64,000 bases of DNA, taken from assembly GCA_037957365.1 (NCBI GenBank), contig JARHVA010001425.1, positions 1,866,001-1,930,000 of the forward strand, given 5' to 3'. Below the pieces are notes generated by a model. It did not search any database. It saw only the letters and a list, made by a program, of their open reading frames with translations, and was not told the origin of the DNA. Made by a program: the position numbers and the translations under genes. Shown here piece after piece: positions 40,978 through 53,180 of this stretch; position 1 is the stretch's first letter; each line of letters starts with the position of its first letter. Origin of the DNA: Torreya grandis. Taxonomy: Eukaryota; Streptophyta; Pinopsida; Cupressales; Taxaceae.

Positions 40978-41050
40978 CTAGTGGGATTTCATCCCGAGAC
41001 CTCCCACTTGATAATTACCTATAAAAATATGAAATACCACTTCACCAATG
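40978..41050 (-). other. tRNA-like fossil (possible SINE remnant)
   Basis: The minus strand reads TTGGTGAAGTGGTA, which resembles a Pol III A box, and about 50 bases later GGTCTCGGGATGAAATCCC, which resembles a T-arm and B box (GGGATGAAATCCC against GGGTTCGAATCCC). No full cloverleaf forms. Short AT-rich hairpins lie just to the left (40933-40960). Confidence 0.35.
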
Positions 41051-42231
41051 TCCAATTTTGAGATATTACTTTCAAAACTTGCCTTGCCTTTAAACCACTT
41101 TTTTAAAGTAAAAAACCAAAAAAATTCCATAAGTACTCACACATGTGAAGGGGGGTGCAATAAATTGGTCAAAATCTCAAAAAATGTTCCATAACCTTTT
41201 TTGTAGGATCTAGGGTGTAGGTTTGTTGAAAATTATGAAAATAAGCTTCTGAGAAGATTTCACCACAATGTAATTGTAGATTATTTTACAGATGAAAAGG
41301 GTCATATGGATAGACCTAATGAGGTACATCTTGGAAAAAATAGGCCTTAATTTTCTATTTTCATTATGTGTGGATGAAACCTAAAAGGTGGTATTTAAAA
41401 GGCCTTATAAATGGTTATTGAAATTTGTGAAAGAATAAAACTATCTTGACTAATCCCTAATCTAATGTCCCAAAATACTATATGATAGAATTCACACTTT
41501 TAATGCATGGTTTAGGGTGAAATTAGTCTAGTTTTCTATGCTCCCATATAGTCAAATTTTAATATTTTAGTTTGTATAGCCTCTAAACATAAAAATTATG
41601 TGAGTCAATAGAAGATTAGTGACTACCACCTAATTTGTTATTTAAATAGCCAAAAAAATTATATGACCTGATAAAAAGTGGTATGGATAGGTATGAGATG
41701 AAGAATGGAACAATAATCTAATTGTAGGTGTTTTTAGATTTCAATTTTTTTTACATGACCTGTGGTGAGGAAAAATTGTATTGTGGTAGGGAGAATCTAT
41801 AAGAACCAAACATCAAGTTTTTTCTCTATAAAAATTGTATGGCCTACTACATGATATTCCTTTCAAATTCTATAGTATAGCTAACTCAATTTCATATTCC
41901 CTATGCTTTCTAATTCTAGATTTTAAACTTGTACAATTTGAAACCTTCAAAAATAGTATATAATTTACCAAAAAAATTCCAAAAAAGAGAAATCTTGTGA
42001 GAGAATACAATATTTTTGGAACACAATGATAAAATAATGTTTTTTCTATGTTAGAATCTAAAATATTTTAAAAAAATGTAATGAAGAGGATCTTTGACTA
42101 AAACTCCATGCTCAAAAACCATAAAAAAGAATTATATGGTAAAAAGAAGATGATAAATTGTGTTAAAGGTATATAGGGAACTATGGTATAAGTCCACACT
42201 GAGTAATGTATATATGGAGTAGTTATAATAC

Positions 42232-42676
42232 TGGGATAGACTACTATATAAACTCATGTGACTATAGGATAAATTATACACACCATTACCATAAAGAATC
42301 CATCATTCCCACACAATAATAAGACAAATATTATGTACAAAAAAATATCCATATTATTCTAAAAAAATAATCAATATATAATCCATATATTCCTCTCTTT
42401 GTATAAATATAGGAGAAACACAAGGAGTGCCTAATAAATAGGAAAATGAGTTAGTTTTACAACCACTTATTTTTTGTGATCAACCCAAATATAAGTAATC
42501 GTATAAATAGGTGAACAATAAAATATTTTTTGTTCATACATAGAAACAATCCAATAACTATAACAAAACTCTAAATTAAACTTAACTCCATAAGTGGGTG
42601 TGAACATAGCTAAAGACAAAATTGGTTTGGAAATAAATCGAACCACTAACTAGTGTGAGCATGACCTCTCCAAACA
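42232..42676 (-). repeat. Right LTR of element 4
   Basis: The partner of 37733-38170, ending CTCCAAACA, after which the tail of element 5 resumes. Confidence 0.75.
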
Positions 42677-43599
42677 GTTATATAACCTATTTAGCTTTAC
42701 CATATGAAAAAATGTCATTAGAAGGTAAGTGGATTTCTTATATGATAAGTGATTCAACCCTATTACATCACTAGTCTATTTAGGTTACACAACGACCATC
42801 ATCACTAATTTATCACATATTTATCTAGTGTTACAAATATCACCATGTATTCTAAAATGAACACAAGCACATGTTTATGCTATAAATTGTATCCCACATG
42901 ATATTAAGGGTACTATGGTTACTCATCCTACCCAAGATCATATGAGTCATGCTAATAGTTATGGATATACTACAACATAAGAACACCTCTCAGATTTATA
43001 TTTATATTAATGTGGGAGTAGTTTCTCATGGGAGGTGACCATTTCCGTGTTTGATACATGAATTAAATATTAGAATCATGATGACGGGATAATTTTTAGT
43101 AGGAACATAATCAAAATATCTAAAAAATCCAAAATAAAATATTTCAAAAAATAAAAAATAAGGATCTATGCATGACATCTATTACTAGTATACATTTTTA
43201 ACTTATGTTTATCACATTATGGTAGTTTGTATATATTTTTTCATATGCACATGTTTTCATTATATACATGACTAAGTTTAAATACATACATGTTTCATAT
43301 GACATAGACATTCAGATGCGGGACATTTCTACACCCAGGGAGCTACCCATGCCCACATTGCTGGCATCTCTTTAGTACATATATTTAAGTTAAAAAATTT
43401 ATGACCATTATAGTAATCATATAAATATATTTATATTTATTACACATATATTTAAATTTATTATAATAATTATCATGCTATATGGATAATATATTTTACC
43501 ATGTTCAATGATTAAATACATTGATAGTGTAGACTACCTTTACTTGTTCTATGTATGATTGTTATTGTTACTTATCATGTTGTGTGACCATTGTCTGTC

Positions 43600-43870
43600 A
43601 CATTGCATGCCTTAAAAATCATTTAATTTTAAATTTTACATGATTTTATCATTAAATATTTATTACATTGTGTGTGTCTCTTTCCTTATGTGGCGTTATT
43701 TATTTATTAAATGACATTTATTATTACACTATTTATGACTCTTGCCTTATATGACATTGTTTGATTATTGTGTGAAAATATTGATTTGAGTGAGACTATG
43801 TTCATTGAATTATATTATGTGTGATTAAATTGTGTACATTATGTCATGACATTGTGTGAATATGTGTGGA
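43600..43870. repeat. Degenerate minisatellite in the element 5 tail
   Basis: Loose repeats with TGTGTG, CTCTTTCCTTATGTGGC, CTCTTGCCTTATATGAC and similar words. It corresponds by position to 2640-2960 in element 0 read on the other strand. Confidence 0.45.
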
Positions 43871-44020
43871 TAAATCTAGGATTTATAGTTGAGCTTGTGG
43901 TGTCATGATATGTATTATGCATCTTCCTAATTATGTGTGGTGTAATGATACATATCAGACATCTTATTTCATAAATTATTATTCATTATGTATATATGTG
44001 ATGATTATTATTGAATTCAT

Positions 44021-44026
44021 AATATA

Positions 44027-44086
<60 letters not shown>

Positions 44087-44260
44087 CATATATATATATA
44101 TATATATACATACATATCTATACATACATATATATATAAATATATATACATATATATATATATGTATATATACATATACATACACACACACAAACATATA
44201 CATACAGATGTATACAGACACACACACACATATGTATGTATGTATATGTATATGTATATT
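44021..44260. repeat. Compound AT-rich microsatellite (TA, TATG, CATA, CA units)
   Basis: TA and TATG units to about 44090, alternating CATA and TA blocks to 44180, CACA units near 44181-44232, then TATG units. The open frames across it are repeat artefacts. Confidence 0.93.
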
Positions 44261-44390
44261 GACATGACACTTTCATGGCTTATGATTGATGTTTCATATA
44301 TAATTTAATTATCTACTCATATTATGATGACATATTCTCCTCATGTTAGCACATGATTTACTATTGATACACTTTTAGTGCTTCTTATGT

Positions 44391-45300
44391 CACTAGGGAA
44401 CAAAGGTGAAAGTAATAAACTCAATTTAAAGTACTAGAATGACTTATGTATTGAGTTTTTAATACAAATATTTCTCATAATAGCACAAATATTATAGATG
44501 TGATCACCACTTCAAAGTTTTCAAGCAAACCCTACTATAGGGATAGTAGGTGTTATACAGTGACATAATTTCTAGATAATCTTTATGAATTATTTGAATA
44601 TTTTATAATTAGTGTCTAGAAGGTAAATTGACAATGGATATACATAACATGATCTAAAATAAGGTGATTCATAGGTGGATCTTAGAGAGGGTAGGGTAAG
44701 GCAGAAAAGATATTGTGCTTAAAATGTATAAAACTACCAATCCTACTAACTTGTAAGGCAAATACATGAAAGAAACACCTACTAGCCCTAGCATAATGAT
44801 TAGAGATAAATAAATGTAGTTAAATCTTAAACAGATGGGAATTCATGTACTTAATAGCATACTTTTCATAATGGTAACTCAATTATAGTAAATTTCACAG
44901 CACATCTAGATGTAAATGAGAGAAAATAGAGCAAATATACTATCAAATTAGTCAACCTAGTGCTAATACAAAACTAACAAATACATGTACAAAATGTAAT
45001 TTCTAGATTAATTTGCAAAAAGTAAACAATCAGACATCAAATCTTGAGAAACAAAAACAAAAACAAATAATTAAGTGCCACAAAAGATCTTGCAAATTCT
45101 TTGGCTCTCTTGTATTAATTCTTACAAATAACTATTTCTAATTTACAAAATGAGGGGAGTCCCATATTTATAGGCTCAAAGGCCTAAGATGAGTTTAGGT
45201 AGGCCCAAAATTGGCACCTAGATACAACTAAGTGGACTAAACTACCACCTTACAAAATAATATTATACACTTGAAATACAAAACATAATAGAATATCTTC
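44391..45300. other. AT-rich segment, possible LTR-like promoter region
   Basis: No gene seen. On the minus strand a TATA-like CCTATAAATATGGG lies at about 45175-45162, downstream of the unknown coding relic and facing away from it, as in the U3/R part of a 3' LTR. No partner copy was found, so this remains a guess. Confidence 0.25.
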
Positions 45301-48300
45301 TAAGGGACTAGAGGTGGTTGGTGGTTGACTAGCTTTTATTATTATTGTTACTTCTACTTTTTCTTGTTCTCCTCATAAGTTCAAACTTCTGAATAATCTT
45401 GATATCTTTTGTCTATCTTTGATAAGTCTAGGATCATGGGCCTAAATAAATTAGGGATATCTTATATTAGTTTACTATGCCTTATCAAAATTAGCCTTAA
45501 TGCCTCTTCTATTATTTCTACCTTTCATAATCTCTGATTGGTAAATGCCATAATGTCGATTACCTTGGTAGATATTTTAGAAATAGCTACATAATTTTAA
45601 AATTTAGTAATAAAAACCTTCATTTGTGCTATGATCTCTTTCTCATCCATGAGGGAGCCATTTGATTCGGTCACTTGGGTGATGATGGCATCCTTTAGTA
45701 GGTGGGCTATTTTAAACTCAATGTTCTCAAAGGATGTGTTTACATCCTTGAGATGATCAAATCATGTCTTCAAAACTATCCTCTTATTAATTAGGATGGT
45801 CTATATAGGAACTATGTCTTTAAGAGTAAATACATTTAGATAAGGGAACTTATTTCTCCTTGTCAATCTCACCAAGTTTGCTAACTTAGTGTTATAGAGT
45901 ACAAGGCTTTGGTAAAGCTTCATGATTACCTTAGCTTATTTGATCCCATCCTCTTTTATTTTCTTTATCACCTTGTAGAGATTTAAAACATTGATCAAAA
46001 CATTGATTATTTTAATCAATGTGTTATCTAACACTATATGGAGTGTTTTCTCTTTCATCATTTGTAACTCTTATTGCATCCCTTGTATTATGGCAATAGT
46101 TGATTTTGCCTATGCTTGAACTATAGATATAGGATATTATGCATACTCTTGTACTTCCATTGGGCCTAATTTCCTCTTATTTATTAAATTTTAGAGTGGA
46201 TATTCACTCTCATATATCATAGCTAAGCTCAACTGTGGTTGTTCCACTTATCTCCTTACCACTATCTTCATGGTTCTAGTAGATGCATCAAATATCATGC
46301 CAACTTGAGGTGGAACTTGGATTGATTGAGGCCTCCCCTACCTTATTATTTGCATCATATCCCTTACCAAATTTTGGGAAGCTAAGGATGATGGTTGAGT
46401 AAGGGGTGGTTTTAGTGGGAGTGCTTAGGAGGAGGAAGAAGTTAATGCAATGTCTGGGATATATAATTTTATTGGGTTCGATTAACCCAATGAATAAGAT
46501 AATGTCTTAGCTAGGTCAATGTTCAAAATAAATGGGGATAGTGTTCAGGGCCCAATCATCTTGGCTACTAGGGTGAGATGAGGTGGCCTCTTCTAGGTGA
46601 ATGATGGTAGAATGGGCCTTAATGGTTTGGTGGGTATAATGGAGCCAATGGTGAAGGATGCACTAATGGTAGCTTGAGAAGGGATGGAACCTTTAGCTTG
46701 GATATCACTAATGATTTGGGAGTCTAGTGGAGGTGGGATGTTATTAGTGGCATGGGAGATTAATTTTTAAATGGTGCCTCTAAAGGAAGTAGTAGTAGGA
46801 GATGTGAACATGAGGGTTGCATGGGCAACAATAGTAGGGGTAGTTTTGAATGTGCTAACAAATGAAAAATAATTCAAAGGATTATTACTTACATTAGGAA
46901 TTTAGGAAGATGATGGAGACTTCTTCCTTGTGTACACTCTCTCAACATTCCTCCCAAATAATGCATGGAGTCCTAATGAGACCTCAATTCTCTATTATGG
47001 GGACCTATCCACTAGATCAATTACTTTAGGACCTAATTGGTCCAAAATTTCTACAATAACTTATTCAATATATGTAAAGGTGATTATAGGATCTTATGTA
47101 TGGATAAGTTGGATGATTGGCTCTTCCTACTCATATCTTAGATGCATGGCTTGCCTACTTGGAGTGGCCTAAAGTGGGGGTTAGTAGGTCTTATTATTGA
47201 TAAGAGGGGTGTCATCCTCTTCTTCCTCTTCCTCCTTATCCTCATAATCAGAGTTAAACATCCTCCCATGAGCTATTAGAGGCTGAGTCCTTGATATATC
47301 TTCTTTCCATCTTTCTTGATCGAGCCTCATCTCAAGCGGTATGTTTTTCTTGGTAGACTTCCTCAAGACCTCCTCATCATTCATTGCATTTAGGTATATA
47401 TAGTCATATACCTCATCTTGGTGCTCATATTACACATCCACATCCCTCTTGAATTTGGTGAGGTGAATGGCAATGACATGATTTAGATCACATGTTTTGA
47501 GGTCATCCTTGGTCAATATGTAGGAATCCCTATGTCATACTTCTGCTATCACATCTTGTCATTATTTCACCTTGGCTTTCCCCATCTATTAAATAACCTT
47601 ATGGGGAGGTGTCTTCTTCTTTGTCTTAAAGAGGCCATAAACACCATGGATCATCTAGTAGGTTATCTCTTCATCTACTAGATTCATTAACACATACCTT
47701 GGTAATATGAGGGGAGTTACCATTACCCCTTCCACTTGGATGATTGTACAGTTAGGGTAGAGCCAGAAGCTACAAATGTTCTTCAGTGCCTATCTAACCT
47801 ATAATAGAACCCTTTGCATAGGACATTCTATGATTGACCTATATATAAGGGGATATAACTCTTCTACAATTATATTTATATGGTGTAGGAAGTAGTGGAT
47901 ATGTATTTTAGAATATGTTTGAGGAATCACTTTATCTCTCTCAAGAGTCCATGTGTTTTGCCCCAATTATGTGGATGCATAAATAACATCCAACAGATAA
48001 CTCATCATATAAAATAAAGCTCAATTCCTACATGTGTCTTCCATAAAAGTGATCAAGTTGTTGTTAATGATGTCCCCACACGAGGGGATCTATTTATCTT
48101 CTAGAATTAAATACAATAGTGGGATAATCCTTATATCCATGTACCCTATATGTGCATTAACAAATATTTTGTTGAGTAGGTAAAAGACAATCCTAACCCC
48201 CTTTTTTAATTGGTATATGGGAATCATCAAATAGTCATCTATGAATACTACTTTAGTTATGTTCATCACCCATGAAGCTAAGATAGTTTTTGGATTGTGT

Positions 48301-48560
48301 GCCTCATACCAACCCTTGATGATGCTCTGGTTCTAGTCTAGTTATGGTAGGGGTAGGTCATAATACCTTTTAAAACTTGGTATTATAATGAATTCAATGG
48401 GAATACCTTTGTGTATGGACTTGATAAATCCATCTTTACATCTTATGTTTCTAAAGATGCCATATATTAAGTTAACATAGGGCATGACCTCTAGTTTTGC
48501 TATAGCTTTGTGAAGACTAGTTCCTAGATTGAAAGAATATTAGAAGTAAGTTGAATAACA
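45300..48560 (-). pseudogene. Long decayed coding relic of unknown family
   Basis: The minus strand keeps protein-like readings for about 3 kb between stops. Pieces in order: EVMPYVNLIYGIFRNIRCKD and GIPIEFIIIPSFKRYYDLPL (about 48500-48350); ITKVVFIDDYLMIPIYQL (about 48265-48205); KVIPQTYSKIHIHYFLHHIN (about 47930-47870); IIECPMQRV; EGVMVTPLILPRYVLMNLVD (about 47735-47670); HGVYGLFKTKKKTPPHKV (about 47655-47600); LTKDDLKTCDLNHVIAIHLT (about 47515-47455). A clean 67-residue stretch (47384-47181) begins MNDEEVLRKSTKKNIPLEM and carries EDKEEEEEEDDT. Near 45960-45560 is a charged, heptad-rich segment suggestive of a coiled coil. I recognise no domain. Most interruptions look like single changes, so it was once one long frame. 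Retrotransposon-borne ORF or captured host gene are both possible. Confidence 0.5.
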
Positions 48561-51500
48561 TGGGGCATGGTTTTAGAATCATTAAGGTCACCACCTATTT
48601 TAATGTTATGGTAGACACTACTATAGTGTTTTCATCTTGAATCTATAGCTTCGGCGGTAAACATTATAATCTTCAAAAATAATTGAATTGCCAAATTGAA
48701 GAAAAAAATCATCATTTCCATAGGAAATACCCTTACCAAAGGTGGAAGGTCTTACTCATGCCATTTATATGAAATATGTGGTGGTAATTTATGTTTTTTT
48801 TCTTCTCTATAACTTTGTAGATTTAACAATGGTGATCCAAGCATAATTTACAAAGAGTTCAAGCTTGGTCAACTTAAAAATGTAGATAGTAGAGCAAGCA
48901 AACATTTAAGGATTTGAATGTAAGTGTAGGTAACAATGATAAAGTTGTGTAAAATTTTAAGGTTGATTTGATTAATGTAGTGTTAATTGAAATTTTTATT
49001 CATGTAGTATTAATGGAAAACTCATAACCTTTTATATTCAAATCTTAATGCAGATTTATCTTTGATTTGCTATCAAATTTGGACTTAAAGCCAAATGTTA
49101 CCACCCTTTGACATGTGATATGCCACATTAGATATAGCTAGGCATTCTTGAAGCTTGAATATGATTAAGCTTCTTAGTTGGCCCAAACTAGGACACATGG
49201 CTTTTTCTTATTAGTCTTGGCACTCTAGATATGGCTCTATGTGGTGACTCATTTATTTTAGGCCACATGGAATCCTTTAATTGGCGGTGACTTATAGGGT
49301 AGGTATATATAATTTTAGTGGCTTTGAGAATGCCACTTATCATTTTAATAATCAATTAGGACCTTTCTTGGATAGGTGTCACCCTCATGAGTAGTCTTAA
49401 ACTTTGCTTAGATAGGCATCACCTCTTGATTGGTATCAGTAACTATTGGTAGTTATATGTCAAACATGTGGCTCAAAAAGAGCCATACATCACTCTCAAA
49501 ATTAATCTATTGATCTTGGATGTAGTATTTTAGGGATGGAACTTGGCATTATCTCATGGGTCCAAAGGGGACACACATCATTATCACAAGCCTTTGAAGG
49601 TGATCAAGTGGCTCTTTATATAGGATAAGTATGAGAATGAAAAATGTCATCATCATGAAGGTCTGAGGGTACATGAATCATTCTCATGGGCCTTTGGAGG
49701 TGATTAATTAGTTCTTTAGATAGGAGTAACATGAGAAAGATAAGTGTCATCATCGTGTGAATCTAAGGAGACATGCGTAATTCTCATAGGCTTTTCTTCA
49801 TTATTCCACACTTGTCATTCTTGGAAGGGACTTTAGAAGTTAGATACCATCAAGCCTTGATCATATGGCTCAAATGCATCCATATGTTCATTTGATGGGA
49901 TCTCACTAGCCTTGGATTAGATGTAATGGATGTAGACACATGTTGATTCTAGATGAATATTTGGGGACACATGTCACTTTATAAGGCTACATAGATTTAT
50001 ATGGTTGTATATGGGACATGTAGTAGTATCTCATGAGGTTCTTCACTATATAAAGATGTGTGGTGGATCAAATCAATTGGATTTACTCAGATCAGCTAGG
50101 ATGTTGACATGTAGCCTATAGATTTGAATTCCAATGGATAACTCTTTTATGAGATCTTAGGATGTTACCACATAGCTTATAAGATTCATATATTCATTCC
50201 AAATTTCATGTAAAGAGTTTATTTTTTTAAACCAATAGCACAATTGGAAGTTTTGATAGGAAGATTTAGGGATTTGGACAAATTCCATGGTGACACATGG
50301 CATATTGTATAGTAAGTATTCTTTCAGAAGCCTTTCTATAATTTGACATCCCACAAGGTGTCATGAACTACTACCTTTAATTGATGTCCCATGAAGTCAT
50401 ATTAGAAGCTAAGTTATACTTCCAAAAATGTCAAACACCTATCATAAGCAAGTTAAAATATGTTTAAACTAAAATTTGTAGATAAATGATTTAATCAATG
50501 TGCAAGGGGATAGTGTAGTGAGATCTCACAAAGCTATTCATGTTCATGTTGATTGAAAATCCAAGTAGAACATCCTTGGTGAAGCTTATCTGCACATTTG
50601 AATCCCTTCTTGGTTAATGATTTATTGAAAACTTAGATAAACTCTAAGTAACTTGAAATAATTCATATATTCCTAAATGTTAACCTCTATTTCAAGATGA
50701 ATATCTAACCAAGAGTTGTTAATAAATATTAAATCAAACATTCTAAATAGCCAAAAGACTTATCAAAATTGGTACTTAGGCAATTTTGAAAAATTAAGAT
50801 AAGAGGGTCTCCATTCTGGGAATAGGGGGTAGTTTAGCATCAACATTTACATGATTATATTTTTCTATATAACAATATACATATAAATATTTTATTTTCA
50901 GATGATTAATTCACATGATGCATTCCTTACCTCAAAATGGGGACACATTAATGGACATGTCATAGAGAGTTAAGCCTCCATACACACATAATTTAGATGT
51001 TGGGGATATATTACATGATTCAATAGGTTCAAATTGACTCATTTTATTAATTTATTCAAATTATGTGACAAATATTTAAAACTTGAGATAGATATGGGGG
51101 AATATGAAATAAATATGTAGAGACTTTAAAGTAGATGAGTGACTAGTTATCATATTTATCAAATCAAGGGTAGATTACATATATATTTATGTCATTCTAT
51201 CTCAATTGGGATAGTTGAACAAAATATGAGCCATGAATATTTTTCATACATGCACATTTCTATTTTTAGGTTGGTATTGAAGGTATTAAAGGTAGCATTC
51301 TGAATGTAAAATATGTCTACATAATTTGATTCATTCTATTCATACTTACATGTGAACCTAGTATGGAGGCTCTACCCTTACATAAAATCCTAGTATGAGG
51401 CTCCAATTTCACATGTGGTGTAAGGTTCCACTTATCTAGATAGTGCTTAGAATATTTTTGAATTATACGGCCAAGAAGTGAATAATACTAAAATCACCTT

Positions 51501-51847
51501 CTCCACAAGATTTGGGTCATTTGAGGACCCATGACATCTATACTTCTTAAAGCATGCACATACTCTATGAGTAACATAATATGACATGAATATATATTTA
51601 GTTGTTCTTTGATTATCTTTTGATTTCTTATCATGAATATATTGCATTTTATTTGTGAAATAATATATATAATCATGTACACAAACAATTGTAGGTAGAT
51701 TGTCGTTATGAAGAGATTGAGGAAATGGAAAGTCTAAGTCCAAAACATACAATGCATGTTTGCATTATATTTATCCTGTTAAATAAATATTTATAGTTGA
51801 ACTTAAATACTAGATTAAAAGTAGGGCATCTATAGAGACTTCAATTA
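48561..51847. other. Non-coding AT-rich sequence with local repeats
   Basis: No gene-like reading seen on either strand. It includes the tandem repeat at 49561-49790 and recurrent short words such as ACACATGGC and GGTGACTTAT-like blocks (49140-49440). AAAATGGGGACA at 50935-50946 equals the polypurine tract of the element 0 family, which might mark a displaced end of element 5. Confidence 0.4.
49561..49790. repeat. Tandem repeat with a 100-base period, about 2.3 copies
   Basis: Units start at 49561, 49662 and 49762 with TCCAAAGGGGACACA, TCTGAGGGTACATGA and TCTAAGGAGACATGC. Each is followed by ATTCTCAT/ATTATCAC, CCTTTGRAGGTGAT, a TCTTTAGATAGG-like block and GTGTCATCATC. The copies are diverged. 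Confidence 0.8.
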
Positions 51848-53164
51848 TGTAAATCCTTGTTTATATAATAATTTTCATGTGTTTACATATTTTTTTACAC
51901 TAGTTTTAATTTAATAAAATTAATTAGGAATAAAACATTTAAATATAATTTAGATTGTAATAAATGGAATTCAATCATAAATGTGAATTTAAAGTAAAAT
52001 TAAATGAAATTGATTGAAAAGTGACATATGCTAAATATAGTAAGTATATAACTAAGAGTAATATACTTAGCATTTTATAGTTTTTTGTTGATTGTAGTAG
52101 GTATATGATAGTGGGAAATAGGATAAAATAGGCTTGTGATAGCTCATGTATGGGAAAAAAAACTATGGTTATATCGGAACAAGACCACACCCTAAATAAC
52201 CATGCAGTGAGGTCTTATTTGTTGAATATAGATTTTTCCACTATGAAAGTGATGAAACTATAATTCTCTACCACCTATGCTTGGGGTTTATTGAGAGGGG
52301 TGAGATATTATAATTTTGTTAATACCATGAAGAAACCCCTATTTTCCTTCTCCTTTCCTTGAAAACCCTAGGTGTACTTATGAGATCTATAAACCTACAA
52401 AAAATAAGGGGTATTTTCATGGGTAAATCTAACTTTAATCATCCTCATTAATGATTGACCACTACCTACATATATAAATAATATAATGAGGAAATCAAAC
52501 CACACATAGTTCTCCCACCTAGAGTGATTTTTAAATTGTGATACTTTACTATATGCATGTAGCTAGTAATTTGGATTTTATACTTGACAATGTTTTATCT
52601 TGATTTTATTTGGAATACTTTAGACTTGGTTTATGACTATTCCTAGTTATTAATATTGAATTTGGAAAGAATAAGGCAAATTTTATCAATGTGAAGTAGT
52701 GTTTAAGTGCTTGTTAGATAATGCCAAGATCTATGGAGATGTAATGGTAATGAATTACCTTTGATTTGTATTTATAGGAATCTAATTGAATAATTTCCTT
52801 TAGTAAACTTATGAAATGTGCATGATGACCCAAATGGATATTAAAATTTTTATAAACTAGAAATTAAATGGCATGGGGATAGTTTCATGATAGTAGACCT
52901 TTTTACAAAACATGGACATGTACCTAAAAATAAAATAATTGGCTTAGGCTGGGAGTAGTCTGAGGGTGACATAAAGTGGTTAAAGCAATGTCTTTGGAAT
53001 TCCTATGCAATAGTGATAAAAAACAAAATGGGTTAAGCCTACATATAAATAAATGGATATGGAATGTTGAATAAAATTTATATACTTGATTATCATCCAA
53101 GTGGTTTAAGATATGTTAATAATTAACATTATCAAGTATTTATGACCATATTTAGGTATTTACA
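51848..53164 (-). repeat. 3' LTR of element 6
   Basis: Relative of the element 0 LTRs: for example GACCACTACCTACATATATA (52468) with the matching block at 30223, and the TTTAGGTATTTACA end with TTTTAGTGTCTACA. The left boundary is approximate. Confidence 0.6.
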
Positions 53165-53180
53165 TTTGTCCCCCCTTTAT
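53165..53180 (-). other. Polypurine tract of element 6
   Basis: The minus strand reads AAAGGGGGGACA beside the LTR end, at the same place as in element 0. Confidence 0.55.

Larger units (their letters stand above)
37733..42676 (-). mobile_element. Element 4: non-autonomous LTR element with an ORF relic of unknown family
   Basis: Direct repeats at 37733-38170 (438 bases) and 42232-42676 (445 bases) start with TG and end in CA. They sit within element 5, whose homology to element 0 resumes right after 42677. A purine run on the minus strand (AAGGTAGGG at 38171-38179) beside the left repeat, and minus-strand open stretches at 39186-40356, suggest minus orientation. The flanks TATTA and GTTAT are not a clean target duplication. 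No gag, RT or integrase motif was found in the 4 kb between the repeats. Confidence 0.68.
35540..44390 (+). mobile_element. Element 5: second copy of the element 0 family, split by element 4
   Basis: The plus strand at 35540-37732 and 42677-44390 matches the minus strand of element 0 in order: leader, gag, knuckle, protease-like block, proline-rich block, then the non-coding tail with its AT microsatellite. The leader match is at TAGGGTTTCATCC (35562 here, near 24490 on the minus strand of element 0). No flanking LTRs were found, so both ends are approximate and truncation is likely. Confidence 0.65.
42677..44390 (+). other. Non-coding tail of element 5
   Basis: Matches the element 0 tail read on the minus strand: for example GGTGACCATTTCCGTGTTTGATACA (43036) corresponds to the block near 3560 of element 0, and CATGCCCACATTGCTGGCATC (43348) to the block near 3220. 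No coding sequence seen. Confidence 0.6.

Noticed and set aside
37728..42681. TATTA/GTTAT as a target duplication of element 4
   Set aside because: The two do not match well enough even with one change; the LTR ends may be off by a few bases.
46930..47172. An 80-codon plus-strand open frame
   Set aside because: Lies antisense to the long minus-strand relic, whose reading is better supported.
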